Of a stretch of 64,000 nucleotides of DNA, positions 38,090 through 50,700 are shown one piece after another. The translations under genes were made by a program, and so were the position numbers. A model generated the notes under the pieces. The model did not search any database, had not been told where the DNA came from, and saw only the letters and a list, made by a program, of their open reading frames with translations. The stretch's first letter is position 1; each line of letters starts with the position of its first letter. Source of the stretch: Dipylidium caninum (Eukaryota; Platyhelminthes; Cestoda; Cyclophyllidea; Dipylidiidae); contig QEYB01001152.1 in NCBI GenBank assembly GCA_017562135.1, positions 124,001-188,000 on the forward strand, given 5' to 3'.

Positions 38090-40115
38090 CTAGAGGTGGG
38101 GGACGGAGAGAGGGCGAGGTGGAAGTCGCGGCACCCTCGGCCGCAGACTCGAGGTGGGAGAAATTAAGGCCAAGACTGCGACTCACACACTCGACCCTGC
38201 GTGTCATCTGAGGCACGGCGCCATGTTGAGCCACTAATTTCTGTGAGACAACACCAACTTTTGTGATGGATTGGAGGGCGATGTGGTCGATTTTCTGAAA
38301 ATGAGTCTTCGGGTTGATGTGTGCCTGTGTGGAAGAGGAATAGCGGAAAAATGCGCGCGAGTTCTACTTCAAAGGTGTTGTCGATGGCCCGCCGTGGCGT
38401 CCAGTGGCCATGTGCGCGTCCCGTGAGTGATGGACACCCAAAGGACGCGCTGCGGCTCTGTATTGAGGAGCCCCATGCCTCTGGCATTATCGCCTCGAAA
38501 CCACTCCCCATCCCCCACCCCTCACCCTTTCCCCCTGACAGGAGATTGTGTCCATTGTGAATCATGACTCATTTGATTGTGTCTAATGTGAGGGAGGGAG
38601 GAAAGGGGTGAGATATTTTACCAGACAGGCTGTTCTGGGTCTAGTTATCATCACTCCAACGCTTTTTGAAATCCTACTTGTTCATTTATGTGATCATTAG
38701 TAGGGCGCAAAACCGAATATCCGACCCGCTCAAACCCCACCATGATACACTTTACTCACTCAGGCTGGCTTCATCCTGATGCGCAGACACTTTACCTCGA
38801 GCACCTCTAAGGCATAACGGACACAAAGTCCTATGGCAAGATTCTCGACACAGAGGACTTCTCATCCCCTAGCCGATGTGTAATCTAGTACTGCGTCGTA
38901 ATGGAAGTGACATTTCCTAATGGCGATACCTGAAAAATTAGGTAAATTGGAGCTCAACACTCACAAAAGGCCTGATAAGGAAATGAGACAGAAGTGACTG
39001 CGTACCTGTCGCCGCCACTTCACCTTCATTGGCAGTCGGTTCTAGTAGACTGATGCCATCGCTAGTGTGGGGCGAGCTTTCATCGGGGGGCCGTTAGAGG
39101 CGCAGATTAAATTATGCCCACTCACAGGCCAATGTTGTTAGCCTTCTTACCAATTGCAAGAAAGTTTATTGGGCACGCACAGCGATATTCACATCACCCA
39201 CCTGCGAGACACTGTTCTGGATTCTCTCGTAAGCAACATCTGAATGTGTATCAGCTGGAGTGCCCATTTCTTGGCGCGGCGGTGTGAGTCGAAGTAAAGC
39301 GAGCGGGAGCACTGATCCGCGCTAATGCGTCTGTGAGACGGGATGCGGGGAAGCAATTATCAACAACTTTAAACTAAAAGACAATGGACGTGAACTGAAA
39401 CGCTTTCAATAACTGCTCCACTTGGACATCCACCTCACGGTGTGCTTTGGCTTGCCAGTAGATCCGGGAGTGACGATCTCCCAAACCTCGGGAGTAATTA
39501 GTAGCGGAAGGCGTTGCCAGAGGGAGAGGAAATTAGGCACACATCAATCACCTGGTCGGCAGATGGAAGGGGTTCAGGGACACTCGCGGCAAGTTCAGAC
39601 AGAGTATCAAGTTGTCTCATTTATGACACTCAGTAATGAATACATTAAAGGTCGCCTTAGGTATGTTATTATGGTGACAGAGTGGTCTTAGCGATGCAGG
39701 ATGAAGACGTGACCTCTTGGTTGGCACAACGCAGTGACCATCGGGACCTGGAAGTGGGATTTAAGAGAATGCAACAAGTGCACCGAAAATGAGGTGGTTA
39801 AACCTCCTATCCTCACATAAGCTCTTTAGGGTTCTACTAGGACCAACAGAGGGCTTGAGGAGGAAGGTTACTTGGGGAGTAGTGGAAGAATGGTGTGGTT
39901 CCAGGATGTGCAAAAAAGGGGCGCCCCACCCCAAGCATAAACTGGGACGCCGACAACAAGTGGAAACTCCGTAAGTGCACACAGCACGCCATTTACGAGA
40001 GAGGAGTGAAGATGTGGTGAGGATGCGGAGAAATCCCAGTCTTCTGCGTGTAAGTACTTAGAGCTACGCTCAAACTCTGAGAGAATTAATGCGTGCAAAC
40101 CGACTGTACTTCGGC

Positions 40116-41702
40116 GCTTCCAGTCTTAAGTCTTGATGAGACGACAAATTCCAGTAATTGCTCGCGAAAAATTGCTCTATCCCTTTTGGAGACTCTTCTT
40201 GAGCTTTACTCGTGTAAGTGTTTTGGAATTGAAATTCGGAATGCAACTATCTGATTATTTCTCCTATATATATTTCTGACTTAGGATGACCTCCCATAGG
40301 GGTTTTCGTTTAGCACTAATTCTTTAAGAAACCTCTAGTTCATACACGTTTCTCATATTATCATTTATTTGTCTTACAAATTTAACAACATTAAAAAGCT
40401 GTAATAACCCGTATCTTTGCAAGTCTTATTTGATTGTCCGAACACTCGTCGATGGTTTCTCTGGCTTTTTCTTCTTCGAAGTAAATCAAATTAAAACATC
40501 GCTCAATTTCATTCATCAAATATTTCCCTTTTTCCATGACATGAAACGCTCTGCTGTATTAAAAACAGAAGATTTATTTTAAGAAGGCATTTTGTCTCAT
40601 TCCTATGAACTGATTAATGCTCGTATGATGGCTACTGCCAAAACGTTAATTTTATTGACTTAATTAAAGACTTTAGGTTTGAAAACGTACACATCTAGCG
40701 ATGCAAATTGTCATACTCTTGTGTAGGTTTTTGGTGACGGGGTAAAGGGGAAGTAATATACATTATAAGAATAAGGTTGTAAGGCTTAATTTCAGACGCA
40801 GACAATTCACAATGATCAGCGCGCACAATCGGATGCATAAGACCTAAGACTGATAGTTGGGCAAAGTTATAAAAGTTCTCTTTTGCCGAATGACGTGCGA
40901 ATTAACCCAGCACTAACTTGCAATTCAGATCAACCTCATTGCGATGTGCATTCTTTGAATACTGCCATTAGACATTACTGCGCTTTCTTTTGGGAAGAAA
41001 ATCTACAGGTTAAAAAGGGAGTAACATAAAATAAAGAAAAATTACATCCACGAAACAAGCCGCTTATGAGACACCTCGCGTAACCACGAATTGACGTCAG
41101 AGAAGCTGATCTCATTCATTTTTTTCCACTACCAAAACCTTATCCTTGTTTTTGTTGACTTCTCAAAAGGGAAGTGCCTTTGCTCTATGTCAAACATATC
41201 CGTACACAATAATATTTTAAAAATAAACGAAGTTTATGTACTAATTATGGGGATTGTGGCATATGAGGGCAAATAAAATTGTTAACTCTATTTGTGACTT
41301 AACTCTATTTGTGACTTACATCCAACCGTTCTCTCGGTGGCCGACTTGATTTTACCGAGTTTGCACAGTATGAGCCTGTGCGGGAGAAATGGGGATACTT
41401 CGTATCAGCAGTTCGGTTATTCGTTTACTGTGTCGACCAAAGAAAGCGAAGTAATGTGTAACCCTTACCTAATCCCTTGTGATGGAATGCGTTGTATTCT
41501 GACATGCTAAAGTATTTCTTCTACAAGTCCGTTTGCCCTTGCAATAGAAGCACCTTTGGTCGCCCGCCGAACTCTACTTACATATTTGCTTTAACCTATT
41601 TGCGCTTGGCGTTTAAGCCAATTTTTGACTAATACCGGGTTTATCACGTGCTTGCCGTTGTGTACGGCCTCTTATCTTCAACTCAGATTTATTTGCTTTC
41701 AG
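40116..41702. other. Upstream region of the PTPN9-like gene
   Basis: AT-rich unique sequence between the outer edge of the right arm and the first recognised phosphatase exon. The missing start codon exon of that gene (in human about the first 30 residues) should be here or further upstream. No frame could be joined in phase 0 to 41,703. A 17-bp unit (aactctatttgtgactt) is tandemly duplicated at 41,284-41,317. Confidence 0.45.
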
Positions 41703-44700
41703 TGCATTGAAAAATTTCTAACCTGCATTGGGATATCGCCCACAGAAACTGACAACGAAATTCGAGCCTTTAAATTCCTTGCCGCTCGGAAGTTCAACCT
41801 GAAAGAAGCTGTCGAGCTATTTTATTCACATGAGGTATATTCTTATCCATCTGAGCACTTCCGCAGGCTTTTTTGAAATCGGAAGGCATTACTGTAATAG
41901 ACCCTTTCGAAGAAGGCGTTCGGCGGGAACTTTTGTCCGGAAAGTTCACTGTTTTGGTATGAATGGTAAACAATCTTACGTGTCTAGAATGATAGTGATC
42001 CGTCTGGTGCTCGTGTTGCTCAATTTTTTTTACGACTTCATCGACCGACTAGAAGTTCCCACAAGGTCTTTCTTCAATCTGTAATGTTCCAGTTAAGTGC
42101 GATCCTTCGGAAGTGAGTCACCATTGGTATTTGTGATATTTTAAATCGATTTTTAATGGAATTTGCGTGAATGTTTATGTGCAATTTTTTCCCGTAAGGG
42201 AAACTGCTGTTAGGAATGGCATCATTCTTATCTACGATATGACGAATTCGAAATATTCAAATTTTGACGCGGATTTGTCTAAGAAATTGTTCAATATGCT
42301 CAAGGTAAATTGTATCATCACTCTTACCCTTATTTCGTACAACCCTGCTCGTATGCGTATTTCTTGCAGTCCTGTTATCCTATCCGTCTGCGGCGAATAA
42401 TAGTGCTGAAAGCTCCGTTGTGGTTTCGGGCACCATTCCACCTACTGAGCGTCTTCGTAAAGGAGGATTTGCGGGATCGAGTACACGTGCTGCGCCCTTC
42501 GCCTGGCTCTCGCCTGGCATCCCTTAGCAATCCCGACCCCGTCGTCGCTCAGAAGGAACATTTTACTTGGCTCCTCACAGCCCTTTCTGAGACCGTCGCT
42601 GTTCCCAATGGAGCAAGTCTTACTGATTCATTTTCAGAAAATCCTGTCGAAATTAAGGTTTTTTATTTATTCATATTTTGGATTTCATTTTGTTTACTGC
42701 TACTTTATCAGTTTTGGCAGCTTTGGTCCGTTCTAAGTAAGAGCTTATTTTGTATAATGACAGTAAATTGATCACATTATCACTATAACACTTTCACCGC
42801 AAAATTCCCCTTACTTTGTACTCAGTTTTTAGTTATCGGACTTAATCTAATTATTAGTGATGTACACTTAAATACTTTTTCCGAAATGGAATTTGTGTAG
42901 CCTTTGCTTTCTTGGGTAACTTGAGTCAATACTTTGACTTGTCCACAATATAACCCTAAAATGTGATAATCTACACGTAGATACTTAAGTAGGCTTCAGA
43001 GATACTTTGTCTTTCGCTAAAAGCACTTTTCTTTCATAAGACCATGTATTTTTTTGTGAGATACTTCACACAAAATTTTTCTTTTTTTAACTAGTCTATT
43101 TTCGATGGCTTAATTTTGTCTTTAGTTATTACTCCCCAGTATGCTTCAAGTTTACAGAATAGCCTAATGTAGTTGGGTCTGTTTGCAGGAAATATCCAGG
43201 AAACCTTTACTTAATTGCTATACTATTTTCGGTTTTAACACCAAATCTGGGTGGGGGTTGCTGCCTTTAATTTTTTTTTACCAATTTGTGATGACTGCTT
43301 ACGCTGGTTTCATTATAACCATTTCCCAACAACCATGAAGTTTTGCTGCTTAATTTTAATTGTTTGATTCACATCCTTTAAACTCCATACATAATGCATT
43401 GTCAACTCAACCCTTTTATTTTAAACTTTGGGTTTTTCGATTCATTTGTACCTTAATTCATAGTTGCTGGGATGTGCATCTGATTATGTCTTCCATAGTC
43501 GGTAATTTCATTCGGATATTGAAGACGCTAAAGCGAAGTTATGAAGGCATTGTTTTGATTTTCCTCACTCCACTTTTTTCTTCAGTGCAACAAGTCGATG
43601 CAACGCGTTTACAAGTTCTTATCTTGCCATTTCTTATGGCTATTGCTAGAAGTTTGAGTTTCACTAAACGAGCTTTTTTAACTTTGTTTCTGGACGTCAC
43701 TTAATTTTTACTATGGCCCGCAAACCACGCCTTTCTCCTTGCCAAGATATCTATTAAAATAACCAGATTTTAAACACTGAAAGATGTTACTTGACCCCCG
43801 ATTGACGTTTTGTTATAATGTCTGCTTATAATTGATACATTTTAACATGCTTATTGATAAAACATGCGCGATTTTTGGCATCAGTGCATTATAGTTGAAA
43901 TAAAGTAACTCTTTTCGTGAACTATTTTAATAATTGCAACGGAATCGCAATTTTAACGCTACCTTTCCTTTTTATAACACAGTTTGTACGGAAATTGATG
44001 GTTTTCAGTTTCGTTTTTACCCTTATTTGTGTGTTTATGCCCGTACGGCTTTGTACTTTATTTTCGCACCCCTTTTGCTGAAGATGCCACAAAACAGGCG
44101 ATGTTGCAACCCCTTGCCAAGGGAATGATTGAGAAAAACCGCTCCTATTTTTCCGCCGCAGCTCTTTCGCATTCACCCGTACATTCAGGACTTGGGGTTT
44201 GCCCATTTGCGGTATTGAGCAAAGTATCGTAGTGATCATTTTAAATTTGTTTAGCAGTAATTGATGCGGCTATGAATCCCTTCCCTTCTGTTAAGGAGAT
44301 AAGTCTGATTTGAAAACTGGAATAATGTTCTGTTAAGACCTTTTAAATAGCTGTTCAAAAATTTCAACCATGACTTGTGTAGCTTATAAGAGCAAATGTA
44401 GGGAACAGATGTAAGGCCAACGATTATGTTATCTTCGAATTCTTTTCAATAAAATCGGACTTTCATACAGTTTAAGACAATTCACGAAAGCGCAAAGCAT
44501 AAATACGAAGGTTGCGCTGGCCAAACTCTCGTTTAGTTTCGAGCAAAAGGACAAAACCGCTTTTATACCAGGTCGTACCCCTTCTATTCCTTTCTCAATA
44601 GCTTATTCGGACTTTCTCTGGTTTCCCGTATATCATGTCACGGCTAGTTTGTCAGTATGAAAAATTGAGAATCGTTTTGTAGTCCACTTATTGTTTTGCC

Positions 44701-47700
44701 ATTGCCACGCCTTAGCGCTTAACTCTGCAACTGCCAAAACGTCAATTTATCATGAGTGGTATGTGTTCATCTCATCCCAGCCCCCAAGACGATTTGTGTT
44801 TCAACGATGCGTCATTGAGCGTTTAAACTTCCTCTGCCCTTAAAGTGATCTAATATCCCTCACACGGAATGCCTCCTCATAGTTATCTGGTTTCTTTGCT
44901 CTAACTGAGCTGGTGGTTCACATATTCTAGAAGTCATGCACTGCCCTTATTGAAATTAACCCATCCAATTTTGGTGGAGGTGAAATTCGGTATTGTTACA
45001 CAGACACCAATTTTATGGTTTTTTTTGGTGTTCCTTAGATGAATAGGGTATGATCCGTCTGTTAAAGGCCATTTACGTGTCTATCTTTGCTCCCCCGTAG
45101 ATGTCCTCGGAATGGGTTTAGACAGGCCCGGATATTGGCTCCTATATCTGCTGCTGACTCATCCTGTTGTTTTTTTCTTTTTCCATTCATTCCGTCTTCC
45201 CTTGTCCATTCAGCTATTATCCAGTCCCGCTCTCGGTGTGCGTCAACCTTCCGCGGCCATCTCGGCTTTTTTTGACATCTCTAACGCCGGGGCAGTCGGC
45301 AGTAGCAACAGCACAATCGATCGCTCCGGTTGTTCATCCTCATCAGCTAGCGAGGCCGGAGAGGAGATATCGACATCGGCGGACGTTTCCACGACCCCTC
45401 CGGGTCCTTTAACGGAAGACGAGGGTCTGATGGCAGTCATCGGTTGTTGCTCGCCTAACTGGGACCCTTTCGCTCTGTCTAGTTCCCAGTCCAGCGATGC
45501 CGAGTCCACCGGTCTTCCTGTGAATCCGTCACCCACCTTCAGTGGTGTCAACGCTGGCGCTGACGAGGTTTCGGCTCCAAGGAATGTCATGTCTATGTCC
45601 TGTAGCCCCGTCCTCAATGTCACACCAAAAAATCTTGATGCTACTGGAGAATTTGCATGCTTGGTACGGGCTCTGCAATAATTTACGACATTGTCTCATC
45701 TTGCCTTGTTTCATTCTCATTTTTTAGCCTATATTAAACGTATAAGATACGCATCTGATATGAACTTGAATGTTTAGCCTTGGTTAGACTTTAAAACTTG
45801 TCATCAGCACACGACGATTAATCAAAAGTTTTCTTTTACTACAAGTGATGTTGGGTCGTTTTGAAACCCGACATTACGACTCTCGATAATGACGAATCGC
45901 TTTTGTGTTTATCTCCACTCTATTGCGCATTATTGGCTCGTATATTGGTTATCGTGTCAACAAACTTGATTGGCGTTAGTATGTTTCCCTTAGTCAATAT
46001 GCTCTCTTTATATAACGCAACTGAATACAGTTACGAAACCAAACAATTTTTATTAAGAGTAGGTTAACTGAAAACTTATTAGCACCCTCTTGTTTGCATA
46101 TCCTAGCATGTTCCCAATATGCTCCGCATATTCCCTGTACATTATGGTGTACAGTTAGTAAGTGCATCGCTTCCGATGCTGGTGCTTAATAAGACAATTG
46201 AGAAAGTCAATCCTCCGTTCGAGACGAACTCATCGACGAGTGAACTTTTTTCATACTCCTGTTACTCGCTGTTAAAACGGAACTCGGAGTTTTCCTTACC
46301 TTTTCTGAACCGCTTGATTGGAAAATCCGTTTTGAAAAGTGGGCTTTAGTAGAGTCGACCAAGTCGAGAGGAAAAAATCTGTGAAATATTATCTAGCTTT
46401 CGTTTTTTCTGGTCTATTACTAAGCCCCGTGGTACTGAAGCGGTGCAGGAGCCTCTTCGCGACCCCGCAGGAACGCCTACACCACCTGCCATTCCTAAAT
46501 TTGGCAGTCCTTTTAATGGCGCTTGTGTGGACACTGAATCCGCTGCGACTCCCACATCTGAGACCTTCCCCATCTCTAGCCTTGTCAGTGGAGCTTCTTC
46601 TACAGGCACAAAGCACTTCTACAGCCACACCGGTGGTTTGGTGGGCACGCAGGGAGGGATGCGATCCGCCGTACGACAGGCACCTCTCGCCTCCCAGGAC
46701 GACTTTGTCGTCTTGAGCAAGGAAGGAAGCAAAAATATGTGCAACAGCAATACAATTCGCAAGGAAAAACGCTCAAAACAAGCCAATATTTCGCCCTCCA
46801 CCACCACCCACCCCATAATTCATCCCTCCGGTGGGTTTATGGTTTACTTATTTTTACTCAAAACGAATGGGTTCATGTTTATTGAGGCAGGGTCGACAAT
46901 GTTTATGGGGAAGTGATTATTCCAACTTGGTATGCTTAGAATATGGGACTTATCGCTTTCGCTAGATTTTATTTTGTCCTTATTTGACAACATCACTTTG
47001 GAGCAGCAAAGTCTTTTTTCTTCTGATTGCCTTATTCATTGCAAGTGGCTCCATGTAGCGTCAGAACCACTGACAAGGTAAACCTGTTTTTCCCACAATT
47101 CTTTGATCCCTGATGTTTTAATTCCTGCTCATCTTTTCCCTAGTCTTTATTGTGATCTCGATAAAGAAAAACAAATGAAGCGTTTTTTATGCTACGTGTT
47201 TTGAAATTATACACATTGTGCTGATACAAATGAAGTAAGGGCCAAGGAGTCTAGCGGCGTTGAGCCGAAATTTAACGTTTTTTTGACATGACTAATAGGT
47301 AGAATATATGTCTGAGCAATTTGACAGTTTTCCATCTTTCGTTTAGAGAGTTTGAAGATTAAAATACTGATGGTCTTAATGACAGCGTTAGTGAACTGCA
47401 CCTTTAGTATATTACTTTATCCTTCATTAAATTACGTACTTTTTAGACTGACTTGTTTTGAACGCCTAATTTTGAGTCGTGTGATAGGCATTTTTGTTAT
47501 GGCCTTTTATGCATATGTTCTTCGAAACCATCGAAACAGTATGACTGAAAGTTTTTCTACTATTTTACATTCCATCTCCGTCCTCAGTATAAGTTAGCTC
47601 TCTCATTCCACTCTTAAAGTTCACAGTGTTTGTCATTTGTAGAATTAATTCCCCTTTGGGCATTGAATCGCCCCTCCGGTCCCTCGATCCACACGGGCTC

Positions 47701-50700
47701 TCATTCAGTGGCCGATACCTCGGTTGGACTTGACAATGACCCCCAGCCCGACAAGTTCTACTGCTTCAGCGAAACCTCCCCTACGGTCCATTCTTCTCCC
47801 TGTCATCGTCTACGCTCTCGAGTCCTTCAATCCCCGTCTACTCAGGTTAACGGACCCCTTAACAAAAACGTTGCTGATACTGACGATGAAGATGATGAAA
47901 ACGAAGATGAAGACGAAGTCATGGAAGAGTTTATCACAGAAGATGCCGACGACGATGTTTATGAAGACGACGGGGAAGAAGAGGCAGTAAGTTTGGATTT
48001 AGACAGCCTCTGGATGACCCCTGACCAGCTTGTCAGCCACGTGGCTGAGCAAGGCGCTAGCGGCCTAACGGAGGAGTACTCAGAGGTCTGCAGTATAAAA
48101 ACCAACGATCCTTGTACTGCCTTTCGGTGAGCGCTCCGTTATTATTCCCAGTTTACTATCATCGAATCAACCTTTGAGGGTATAGCTTTATAATTTATGC
48201 GAGTAATCATTTTGTTAACGATTCAGGACTTTGGTGCAATTTGATAACTTGGGATATATCTAAAATCTACTTTATCAGTCTAGATGGAGTGTTATGGGCC
48301 AATGGACCGCAGTAGTCAATGTAAAAGTCCTTGTAGGTCGCAGGGCGTACGCATTTTTTTATTAATCACGATAAGATTTTTATGAGGTCATTTTTAGTTG
48401 CTTAACTGATTTGTAATCCACACTCTGTCAACTTCAGGCCTTTTCATTGTTTATATTTTAAATTTGCTTTTATTAACTTTCCATTTCATCCCACTTAGAA
48501 ATATGTCTTCCGGAAATAATAGTAAAACGTTAATAGTTTCAGTGAGCGCTCCTCGGCCCCGTCTTTTGTTGTATCGAGATTTCCATATTTAAATTACCTC
48601 AAAATAACGCGGTTGTAAAAGAAGCTGTCTTCAAACTCCTCTCTCCTTTTGCTCGCCAGTTTGTCTACGTTCCACACTTTTTTTTTCGTTTAATCTACTA
48701 TTACATGTCCCTTATTTTGAATGCGAACACACGGTGCCTCCCCTGTCTCAAGGTGATTAAAGTGTTGGAAAATGAAAATATGTATTTTCGATTAACCATA
48801 TAAGACTTGGGTGGTCGTATATACCTTCACCGGTATTAATAAACCTTCGCTATTAGTCCATGTTAATGGGTAAGTCTGTTGACATTTGGGCTGTTTGGGT
48901 TAATGTAAAGGTTGGAGTATCTCCCACTTTCTATGAGTCTCGCTATAGGCAGACGTAGAATCGAGTTGAATGGCCCAACTCTTTCGCTCTCAATATCGCA
49001 TATATGCAGACGCCCCTTATGCTAATGTCCCTTTGATCCAGTGCTGTTCGTTCTAACTATTCAAATGCCACGGTGGATCGGAATAAGCGTTTGTCGACTA
49101 ATTCTTCATCTCCTTAGTCTCAGAATAAAATATAGCCGATGGGGTTTATAACGTGTTTATACGTATACCGAGGTGTCGTTTCCGCGGCCCAAAAAAATAT
49201 ATCGGGGTACGAGGGTGGGGGGGGGCCACGAGGATAAATGAAAGCCACAGCGGCGCATTCTACACTCCTGATAAGAATTGATCACAGCGCTTACATGATT
49301 ATTTATTTTGCGGATGTTGCTTGGTCATTAATTTTTCGAGTTTGGCATCGTCTTCCCTTGATTCACTTCTATAAAATTTCAATTCTCGTTATATTTCTTT
49401 CAAACATCGGTATCTGATAAACTATTTGATGATCACTTTTGTCCGTGACCTGTTTCGAGACTTGCGCAACCCTGAGTAGTGTCGTTTAAACTTTGACACA
49501 GCCCTATCTAATGCCTTTTGGTAGATTACCATTGTCAATAACTTTGGGTCGCTGAGCCCTCCCATCTACCCCACGCTAAATGCCACCACGCATGATCACC
49601 TCCCAAATCAGTGAAAGCAACCCAATAGGCCAACCATTTCCATCACTGAGACCGCCTGTCCGCTCCACGGGCGCGTAAAATGTCAAAAAGGCATGTTAGT
49701 ATAATGAGCCTTTTGTGGTCTTGTAGGCGTCCGTGCAACTCGTCAAAGAATCGGTATGTTGACGTCACTTGCCTGGAACATAGTCGGGTACAGCTGTGCT
49801 CTCATCAGAACACTACATCCCGGCCCATCGCAACCACGGTCACGTCGGGCGGAAAGGTGGCGAGAACGGAAAAGCAGGTGCCCATCTACATCCACGCTAA
49901 TTGGGTGGATAGCTACCGCCAGAGAAACGCCTTCATCTGCACACAGGGCGAGTTGGATGCATTTAGTAACAGTCTGTGGGCTAAGGGAAGCTCGCGCTTG
50001 CTAGTGTCTGTGACGCTCCATTTTTCCCACTGCGTAAAAGATTTACCTAATTGGCCTTGCCATCACAGCGTTCCCTTTCCCCCAAATATAGCTCCTCGCT
50101 ATGTATCCCTTGGTTGAAGGCTTTTCATGCCTCTTTCATCTACAATTCCAAATGATGTCGTCTACCCTGTCCATGGGCTTACTTTTGATTTTACGTGGCG
50201 TAATAAGGGGATAGCTCTCATTAGTCTCTTTACAACTCTGCGCTGTGGAACACTCGAACTTTACTTTCGACGTGTTTAAGAAATCGTTAACTTTGATTTT
50301 TCCATTTTGCTTTTAAATTGACCAGATTTGAGATTTTTATTTGGTATCGCTTTTCTTTAAGTTAGGGATTCCGTCTCTGTTTATGTATTTCAAAGTACCG
50401 TGATTTCAGCCTTTTTACTGTATTTTATCGTATAATACTCATTTTCGCGGTGCAAATTAATGCAATCGCACAATCACATGCCTTTCCAGTGATATCCACC
50501 TCTAAGTGCTTATAACTATAGTCCTATTGTCTTATACTTTCCTTTCTGTCAGATTTATGACTTTATTCTAATGCCCTACAACAAATCTTCTTGAGTTGGT
50601 GCTCACATCGGTTATTGATTCGTCATTTTAGGAGTGTTTGTCTTTTAATCACCTAAATATTGTTTCTCGACTAGGATAAACTCTAAATGCATAGGATTTA

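Larger units (their letters stand above)
31244..40115 (-). repeat. Right arm of 8.9-kb imperfect inverted repeat
   Basis: Reverse complement of 19,360-28,239. The inner end is at attactt (31,244), where the left arm ends in aagtaat. Beyond it, 31,174-31,243 still resembles 28,240-28,311 but is clearly more diverged. The outer end is near gcgtgcaaaccg (40,091-40,102). The arm carries a plus-strand SECISBP2 copy and the mirror images of the left-arm exons. A short expansion unique to this arm lies at about 37,795-37,830. Confidence 0.93.

Noticed and set aside
19360..40115. Palindrome as a pure long-read fold-back artefact
   Set aside because: The arms differ by substitutions as well as indels, and a unique intact gene occupies the spacer; not fully excluded without read data.
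19360..40115. Palindrome as terminal inverted repeats of a transposon
   Set aside because: No transposase, no short target-site duplication visible at the outer edges, and the arms contain ordinary intron-bearing host genes.
44029..44232. Whole 67-codon ORF as a Sec14 exon
   Set aside because: Does not resemble the expected PTPN9 residues; only a short phase-0 part was kept as a weak candidate.
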